A DNA stretch of 38,811 bases from JANXXV01 sp038230275 (GTDB lineage: Bacteria > Acidobacteriota > Terriglobia > Bryobacterales > Bryobacteraceae). The DNA lies in the NCBI GenBank assembly GCA_038230275.1, contig JBBRNO010000050.1, positions 1 to 38,811 on the forward strand. Reading direction: 5' to 3'. The position numbers and the translations under genes were made by a program. Shown here piece by piece: positions 33,322-38,811 of the stretch. The notes under the pieces were generated by a model, which did no database searches, was not told the origin of the DNA, and worked only from the letters and a program-made list of their open reading frames with translations. How positions within the stretch are numbered: position 1 is the stretch's first letter; every line of letters begins with the position of its first letter.

Positions 33322-34668
33322 TTGCCTCCAGCCGTCCGCGAGCGAGCTATTCTGGTAGGACTGGAAGTGAAGGGCCGGTCATCCAGACGGCCAGTCGCCA
33401 ATCCTGAAGCAGCGGAATACGATTCCGAAGAATCCATCAATGAACTGGTGGTGCTGGCCGAGAGCGCTGGTGCGGAAGTGGTTGATCGCACCGTGCAAGT
33501 GCGCCCGTCGGCGGAAGCGGCCACGCTAATCGGTTCCGGCAAAGTGGAAGAACTCACCGCCGCCGTGCAGAGTTTGAACGCGGGCGTGGTGATCTTCGAT
33601 CGCGATCTCTCCCCCACCCAGCAGCGGAATCTGGAAAAGATCCTGCAGTGCAAAGTGATTGACCGCACCCAGTTGATTCTCGATATCTTTGCTAAACGCG
33701 CTAAGACTCGCGAAGGCCAGCTACAAGTGGAACTGGCGCAATTGAATTATCTTCTGCCGCGCCTTGCCGGACACGGAATTGAGATGTCGCGGCTGGGCGG
33801 TGGAATTGGAACTCGTGGTCCCGGCGAAACGCAGCTTGAGACCGACCGGCGAATGATCTTCCGCCGTATTCGTAAGATCGAACAGAGTCTGGAAGGGGTT
33901 CGCAGCGGACGCACCGTACAACGGCGTCAACGCCAAGCGGTGCCGCTTGCCACCATCGGGCTGGTTGGCTATACGAATGCCGGAAAGTCCACTTTGTTTA
34001 ATCGCTTAACCGGGGCCGGCGTACTGGCGGACGCAAAGATGTTTGCCACGCTGGACCCAACGGTGCGGCACCTCACTTTGCCTTCCCGCCGCCGCGTGCT
34101 GCTCAGCGATACAGTGGGTTTCATTCGTCACCTGCCCACTACGTTGGTTAAGGCATTCCGCGCAACGCTCGAAGAAGTTACCGAAGCTTCCCTGCTGCTG
34201 CATATAGTAGATGTCTCTTCGCCGCACGCCGCCAATCATACGGAACACGTTCTGAAAGTACTTGCGGAAATCGGCGCTGAGGCTACACCGCAGTTGCTGG
34301 TGTTTAACAAGCTGGATCTGTTGCCGGAAGCCGATGCCGATCCGGAGACGGTTTGTAGCAGAGTGCTGGGAAATACCGTGGTCTCCGGCGCACCGCCCCA
34401 AGCCGTGGCGGTCTCTTCAATGTCCGGCGAAGGGTTTGACAAACTTCTGGCACGCATCGATCAGATGCTTCCGCTGGATCCGCTTTCCAAGGTGAAATTC
34501 CGGTTTCCGCATGCCGATGGCGCACCGCTGCACTTTCTTCACGAGTATGCACGGGTAATCGAGAAACACGTTGGCGAAGAGTATTCTGAAGTTGTGGCCG
34601 AAACTCCGGAATCGATAAGAAAGCGGCTTGCGGCGTACGTAGTGGATGAGCATGCCGGAGCGAACTAG
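33322..34668 (+). CDS. hflX: GTPase HflX (ribosome-associated)
   Basis: 448 residues. The N-terminal HflX domain covers about residues 8-150 and the G domain begins near 205. G1 is GYTNAGKST (216-224), G3 is DTVGF (263-267), and G4 is NKLD (329-332). The middle motif GGGIGTRGPGETQLETDRR is the family hallmark. HflX splits stalled ribosomes after stress. The start is TTG at 33322; an ATT directly after the hfq stop could be considered but is less likely. GAGGAG overlaps the hfq end. hfq and hflX are probably co-transcribed. Confidence 0.95.
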   Translation: MPPAVRERAILVGLEVKGRSSRRPVANPEAAEYDSEESINELVVLAESAGAEVVDRTVQVRPSAEAATLIGSGKVEELTAAVQSLNAGVVIFDRDLSPTQQRNLEKILQCKVIDRTQLILDIFAKRAKTREGQLQVELAQLNYLLPRLAGHGIEMSRLGGGIGTRGPGETQLETDRRMIFRRIRKIEQSLEGVRSGRTVQRRQRQAVPLATIGLVGYTNAGKSTLFNRLTGAGVLADAKMFATLDPTVRHLTLPSRRRVLLSDTVGFIRHLPTTLVKAFRATLEEVTEASLLLHIVDVSSPHAANHTEHVLKVLAEIGAEATPQLLVFNKLDLLPEADADPETVCSRVLGNTVVSGAPPQAVAVSSMSGEGFDKLLARIDQMLPLDPLSKVKFRFPHADGAPLHFLHEYARVIEKHVGEEYSEVVAETPESIRKRLAAYVVDEHAGAN

Positions 34669-34729
34669 GAGATTCCCAGGGATCGCGCGACCCGCGCGAA
34701 CCTGAGAACCCGCGGCATATATTTCCTCG

Positions 34730-35383
34730 ATGAATCTGCCCAACGCACTCACGCTGCTTCGAATCTTCTTCGTGCCACTGCTGGTAGCGGTGCTGGTGCA
34801 GGAAAACTTGCGGCTTGAGGCAGCCGGGTTGATCATTACGAACGAGTGGCTGGCCCTGTTGATTTTTTGGGCAGCCGCTCTTACCGATCTTCTCGATGGG
34901 TATCTCGCGCGCCGCTGGCACCAGATAACCACGGTCGGCACCTTGCTGGATCCCATTGCCGACAAATTGCTGGTATCCGCGGCGCTGATCTCATTGGTAC
35001 AGGTTCACATGGTCCCTGCCTGGATGGTGGTGATCGTCATAGGCCGGGAGTTTGCCATCTCCGGCTTGCGCAGCATTGCGGCGGCGGAAGGCTACATCAT
35101 CAAAGCCAGCGATCTGGGCAAGACGAAATTGGTGACGCAAGTAGTGGCAATCAGTCTGCTGGTTTTGAGCATACATTGGAGTTGGCTGAAAGATGCCGCA
35201 TTGCTGGCAATGTGGGGGGTCGTCTTTTTCGCAACTCTGTCGGCGGTGCTCTATTTCCGAAAATTCTGGAAGGAAGTGGACGGCAAGATCAAGCTCAGGC
35301 GGCGCCAGGAGCTGCTGCTTCTTCAGCGCCTGCAGCGGAGGCGAGAGCGGGCGGCTTCGCGGCCGGCAGCGGCCCGGGACTGA
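34730..35383 (+). CDS. pgsA: CDP-diacylglycerol-glycerol-3-phosphate 3-phosphatidyltransferase (PgsA)
   Basis: 217 residues. The CDP-alcohol phosphotransferase motif is complete: D53, D56-G57, A60-R61, G70, D74, D78 (DLLDGYLARRWHQITTVGTL then DPIADK). Five to six membrane helices place it in the inner membrane, where it makes the phosphatidylglycerol precursor. The last 30 residues (RRRQELLLLQRLQRRRERAA and on) are a basic extension. That extension is read antisense to the last 30 codons of the hybrid kinase: the two genes overlap tail-to-tail by 89 bp (35295-35383). Spaced 61 bp from hflX, maybe in the same transcript. Confidence 0.94.
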   Translation: MNLPNALTLLRIFFVPLLVAVLVQENLRLEAAGLIITNEWLALLIFWAAALTDLLDGYLARRWHQITTVGTLLDPIADKLLVSAALISLVQVHMVPAWMVVIVIGREFAISGLRSIAAAEGYIIKASDLGKTKLVTQVVAISLLVLSIHWSWLKDAALLAMWGVVFFATLSAVLYFRKFWKEVDGKIKLRRRQELLLLQRLQRRRERAASRPAAARD

Positions 35384-38300
35384 TAATCCGGTAGAGCTCC
35401 GCGGCATCGATGGGCTTAGCCAAATAGTCGTCCAATCCAGCAGCCAGGCACCGTTCACGGTCGCCGGACATCGCGCTGGCGGTTACGGCAACAATCCGCA
35501 ACCGGCGTGTCGTTCCTCTCTCGCGTTCACGAATCACCGTCGTCGCTTCGAAGCCATCCATCTCTGGCATCTGCATATCCATCAGGATCAGGTCGAATTG
35601 CAGTTTTGCCGAAAGGTTGACTGCTTCCTTGCCGCTTGCCACCAAGCTGACCAGGTGGCCCTTCTTGTGCAAAAGCGCCGACATCAGCCGCTGATTTACC
35701 GGGTTATCCTCGGCCACGAGAATTCGCAGTGACCGCGAAAGGGTTGCCCCTCCATCGCTTCCAGACACCTTCGTCGAAATCGCTTTCTTCGGCTGCGCAC
35801 GATTGAACCGCGCCGTGAAGTGAAAGGTGCTGCCCTTTCCTACCTCGCTTTCCAGCCACATTCTTCCGTTCATCAACGACACCAATTGCGTACAAATGGC
35901 CAGGCCCAAACCCGTTCCGCCATACTTGCGCGTAACGGATTCGTCCGCTTGCCGGAACGGCTCCAGAATGATGGTCTGTTGCTCCTTCGGAATTCCAATG
36001 CCCTGATCGCTTACGCTGAAATGCAACAGGACACTATCGCCCGCTTGCGCCTCATCGGCAAACTTGGGCTCGCTCACGTGCAGCAGCACCTCGCCAGCGT
36101 CGGTGAACTTGATGGCGTTTCCTACCAGATTTACCAGAATCTGCCGCAGGCGGCCGGGGTCGCCGGCAATCGCATTGGGAACACCACCATCAATCTTGCA
36201 GTGCAGCAGCAGACCCTTTTCGCGCGAGCGATACGACAACATCGCCAGCACGTTGTTTACGTGTTCGCGCAAATCGAAGTCGATATTCTCCAGATCGAGT
36301 TTGCCTGCTTCCACCTTGGAAAAGTCGAGAATATCGTTGATGACCGACAACAGCGACTTTGCCGACGATCGGACGAGTTGCAAATTGTTTCGTTGTTCCT
36401 GATCGAGCGCGGAGTCCAGCGTAAGGTCGGTCATTCCGATGATGCCGTTCATTGGCGTCCGGATCTCGTGGCTCATATTCGCCAGAAACTGACTCTTAAA
36501 CTGCATGGCGCGCTGCGATTCGTGAAGCAGCCGTTCTATCTCCACCTTTTGGGCCTCAACGTTCTTTTTCTCTTCCACTACTTTCGCTTGTGCGCGGACC
36601 AATTCGGCGGTGCGCTCATCAACGGCCAGCTCTAATATGCGTTGAGTCTGGATAATCCGCCGGAAGCGCCACATCCACAACATGCATGCCACACTCAACA
36701 GCGCGATGAAACAGGCAAGCCGGAAAGCCCAAGTTTGCCACCATGCGGGAAGAATGGAGAAGGAAACGATGGCCGGCGTTGTGCTCCACCCCCCGGCCGA
36801 ATTTCGCGCCATCACCTCGAAGGTGTAACTGCTGGCGGGAAGGTTAGGGTAGCGGACCTCGCGCACCCGCGCCTCCGTCCAATTCTCTTCCAGTCCTTTC
36901 AGCCGGTATCGGAACCGTACGGCGGCTTCATTCACGAACGTAAGCGCAGTAAAATTCGCGGTGAACGTGCGGTCGGAATAAGGCACTGCGGGTGTGTCCT
37001 GCAATCTCTGAGGGCTCTCACCAAGCGAGTAGGAGGTGATGATCGCCGGCGGAAGCTGCGCCAGTTCTAGCTTGGGTAGTCGAAAATGCGAAATACCCTG
37101 GCTGGTGCCGATCCAAACCGTTCCATCCACATCGCCATAAAATGCATTCCCATTGCAATCGTCCCAGATCAAGCCATCCGCACTGCCGTAGTGCCGCCAT
37201 CTGGTACCGTCCAGGAAATCCACGCCATCGTCGGTAGTCTGCCAGAGCCGTCCGTAGATATCGGTATCCAACGCGATCGCCAAAGTGGGTATGGTGCCCG
37301 GGCGGGGTTGCACGGGTTGGATTAATAGCCGGCTGCCGTTGAAGGTAATTTTCGCTATGCCGGAACCGCCGCGGAAGCCGACCCAGATGCCACCATCGGC
37401 GGTTTGGGCCAGCCGTTCAAAGCGATAGTTCGGGAGTCCGTCCTTGATACTGAATTTCTCCCACTTGTTCCCGGTCAGGCGAAGCAGGCTGCCGCGGCCT
37501 CCTATCCAAAGTCGATTCTGCTTGTCCAGCAGGAAACGATCAAAGGCTGCCGCCGGTTCAAAGCCGGGTGGTTCGGTGTATTCAAAGTAAGGTTGGCCGT
37601 TCTTTCCGATCCCCCGGTACAATCCGCCGCGCGTCGCCAGCCACAGCCGGCCCTCTCCATCGAAAGACATGTGGAAAATGTGATTGCTGGTAATTCCGGA
37701 TTCCTCGCCGAAGATCCTGGTCGATCGAGATCCCGGATTAATTCGGGCCAGCAGACCGGAGGAACTCCCAATCCAAAGTGAGCCGTCAGCCGCGGGGAGT
37801 ATGTGGTCGATGGTCATCGCCTTTCGGCCAAGACCCCAACTTTGCCATCGCGGTGGGCTCCCTGGCTTACCGGCTTTCAAATAATACAGGCCCATATCGT
37901 TGCCAGCCCACAAAGTCCCATTGGCATCGCGAACAATGGCCCACACGTTCGCATTCCCCAGGCCGTCCGCCTCGCTATAGGATTCCCATTGCAGATACCC
38001 CTTCCATCGCGCAAGCCCGGCACCGGCCACGCCCACCCATAGGGAGCCCTCGCGGTCTTGAAATACCGCGGTGATTGAATCGGCCGCAAGTCCCCGGTCT
38101 TTTCCCACCAGATCCCAAGCTCCTTCCAGCCGGCGCGCGAGTCCCAAGTCGGTAGGAACCAGCAATGTGCCCTCCCGGTCGACATAGAGCGAAGAGAACG
38201 CATTCGAGGACGGCAAGTCGCCGGTACGGTTCTGGAAAGCCGCTGTACCCTTCTGCAGAATGAATAGTGAATCGGCGCTACGCGCCCACAAATTTCCATT

Positions 38301-38811
38301 GAGGTCGGTAATCAACGATGCCGTCCGGTTTGGAGTCACCTTCAGGTCGCCGCCGTAGGGAACGATTGCGCTTCCTTGAAACTGGCAGATTTGGGTGCCG
38401 CACCAGAGCCATATCTTGTCGGAAAGATCGACGTGAATTCCACTGACCGCGGGTATCTCACCGGGAGGAATGTGCAACTGGAACCGGTAGCCGGCTTTGG
38501 CGGGAAAACCTACGAATAAACCCTTTCCCGTGCCAACAAACATCCTTCCCTGGGAATCCGATGTGATGGCGTTCTGTCGAACTGCTTCTACGGCGGTGTC
38601 TTTCATCACGACTCGTTCGAACTTGATCTGTCCGAAACCAGTGTCGTTCCGTTTGGCCAGACCAACGGTTGTACCAATCCAAAGTGCGCCGTCGCGCGTT
38701 TCATGAATTGATTCCACACTCGGGCTTGGCAGGCCGGCCTCCAGGCCGAATCGGACGAACTGTGAGCCATCGTAACGAAAGAGTCCGTTCTGTGTCCCCA
38801 CCCAAAGGAAG
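35295..38811 (-). CDS. Hybrid sensor kinase with Reg_prop propeller, Y_Y_Y, histidine kinase and receiver (N-terminus outside the window)
   Basis: The frame stays open to the window end (FLWVGTQNGLFRYDG), so the true start is beyond 38811; the GTG at 38799-38801 is internal. About 1171 residues remain. The first half has many Reg_prop blades (DGALWIGTTVGLAKR, GSLWVGVAGAGLARW, DGSLWIGSSSGLLAR). These form a periplasmic sensor propeller, followed by a Y_Y_Y domain (VRFRYRLKGLEENW) and one membrane helix (FRLACFIALLSVACMLWMW). HisKA follows (FLANMSHEIRTPMNG; acceptor His codon at 36468-36470), then an ATPase with DQGIGIP and GTGLGLAI. The C-terminal receiver has LILMDMQMPEMDG. The ligand is unknown; related hybrid sensors often respond to polysaccharides. 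No signal peptide can be checked. Confidence 0.95.
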   Translation of the reverse strand, partial: FLWVGTQNGLFRYDGSQFVRFGLEAGLPSPSVESIHETRDGALWIGTTVGLAKRNDTGFGQIKFERVVMKDTAVEAVRQNAITSDSQGRMFVGTGKGLFVGFPAKAGYRFQLHIPPGEIPAVSGIHVDLSDKIWLWCGTQICQFQGSAIVPYGGDLKVTPNRTASLITDLNGNLWARSADSLFILQKGTAAFQNRTGDLPSSNAFSSLYVDREGTLLVPTDLGLARRLEGAWDLVGKDRGLAADSITAVFQDREGSLWVGVAGAGLARWKGYLQWESYSEADGLGNANVWAIVRDANGTLWAGNDMGLYYLKAGKPGSPPRWQSWGLGRKAMTIDHILPAADGSLWIGSSSGLLARINPGSRSTRIFGEESGITSNHIFHMSFDGEGRLWLATRGGLYRGIGKNGQPYFEYTEPPGFEPAAAFDRFLLDKQNRLWIGGRGSLLRLTGNKWEKFSIKDGLPNYRFERLAQTADGGIWVGFRGGSGIAKITFNGSRLLIQPVQPRPGTIPTLAIALDTDIYGRLWQTTDDGVDFLDGTRWRHYGSADGLIWDDCNGNAFYGDVDGTVWIGTSQGISHFRLPKLELAQLPPAIITSYSLGESPQRLQDTPAVPYSDRTFTANFTALTFVNEAAVRFRYRLKGLEENWTEARVREVRYPNLPASSYTFEVMARNSAGGWSTTPAIVSFSILPAWWQTWAFRLACFIALLSVACMLWMWRFRRIIQTQRILELAVDERTAELVRAQAKVVEEKKNVEAQKVEIERLLHESQRAMQFKSQFLANMSHEIRTPMNGIIGMTDLTLDSALDQEQRNNLQLVRSSAKSLLSVINDILDFSKVEAGKLDLENIDFDLREHVNNVLAMLSYRSREKGLLLHCKIDGGVPNAIAGDPGRLRQILVNLVGNAIKFTDAGEVLLHVSEPKFADEAQAGDSVLLHFSVSDQGIGIPKEQQTIILEPFRQADESVTRKYGGTGLGLAICTQLVSLMNGRMWLESEVGKGSTFHFTARFNRAQPKKAISTKVSGSDGGATLSRSLRILVAEDNPVNQRLMSALLHKKGHLVSLVASGKEAVNLSAKLQFDLILMDMQMPEMDGFEATTVIRERERGTTRRLRIVAVTASAMSGDRERCLAAGLDDYLAKPIDAAELYRIISPGPLPAAKPPALASAAGAEEAAAPGAA

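Overview
The window looks like a chromosomal segment of a high-GC Acidobacteriota genome, probably of the Solibacter/Bryobacter type. This rests on gene content, not on a marker gene. The clues are two Oar-like TonB-dependent receptors with N-terminal carboxypeptidase-regulatory domains, several Tat-exported Gfo/Idh/MocA-type or beta-propeller proteins, a DUF1080 protein, a ThuA protein, a Reg_prop/Y_Y_Y hybrid kinase and a remnant resembling the TIGR03437 C-terminal domain. There are about 31 protein genes and no recognisable tRNA, rRNA, CRISPR array or prophage.

Layout. (1) 1-8.3 kb: a truncated Oar-like receptor (minus), malate synthase (plus), then a minus-strand pair of a DUF5666-like exported protein and a second Oar-like receptor. 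All three exported proteins carry long glycine-rich tracts. (2) 8.6-11.2 kb: a TPR lipoprotein-like or exported protein, and a minus operon of two HtrA-type proteases without signal peptides plus a LuxR-type regulator, joined by overlapping stop/start codons. (3) 11.3-17.4 kb: a minus-strand run of an MDR oxidoreductase, DUF1697, a Tat beta-propeller, a DUF1080 sugar-hydrolase-like protein, an SDR and a Tat Gfo/Idh/MocA oxidoreductase. The last four are a plausible sugar or glycoside oxidation-cleavage set. A frameshifted VOC gene closes this block. (4) 17.4-24.8 kb: a GAF-PAS-PAS-PAS histidine kinase with a problematic start, an AsmA-like protein, a TIGR03437-like remnant, MaoC, an MFS transporter and a radical SAM protein. 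(5) 24.8-29.1 kb: a minus operon of SDR, ThuA and amidohydrolase, divergent from a second Tat Gfo/Idh/MocA protein. (6) 29.2-32.9 kb: an acyl-CoA operon (CoA transferase, DUF6526, enoyl-CoA hydratase, acyl-CoA dehydrogenase). (7) 33.0-38.8 kb: hfq-hflX-pgsA, convergent with and overlapping a hybrid sensor kinase truncated by the window end.

The most unusual structure is not in the genes. Two copies of a ~152 bp palindromic, MITE-like element (11310-11461 and 17376-17527) share about 93% of their bases by eye. A 25 bp piece of the same arm (24 of 25 bases) lies between the convergent genes at 3943-3967. The second copy supplies the stop codon of the frameshifted VOC gene and lies just upstream of the histidine kinase, whose reading frame has no ATG, GTG or TTG at its expected N-terminus. 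A set of GTAAA direct repeats spaced 10-11 bp apart lies in the divergent region upstream of the DUF5666/receptor operon.
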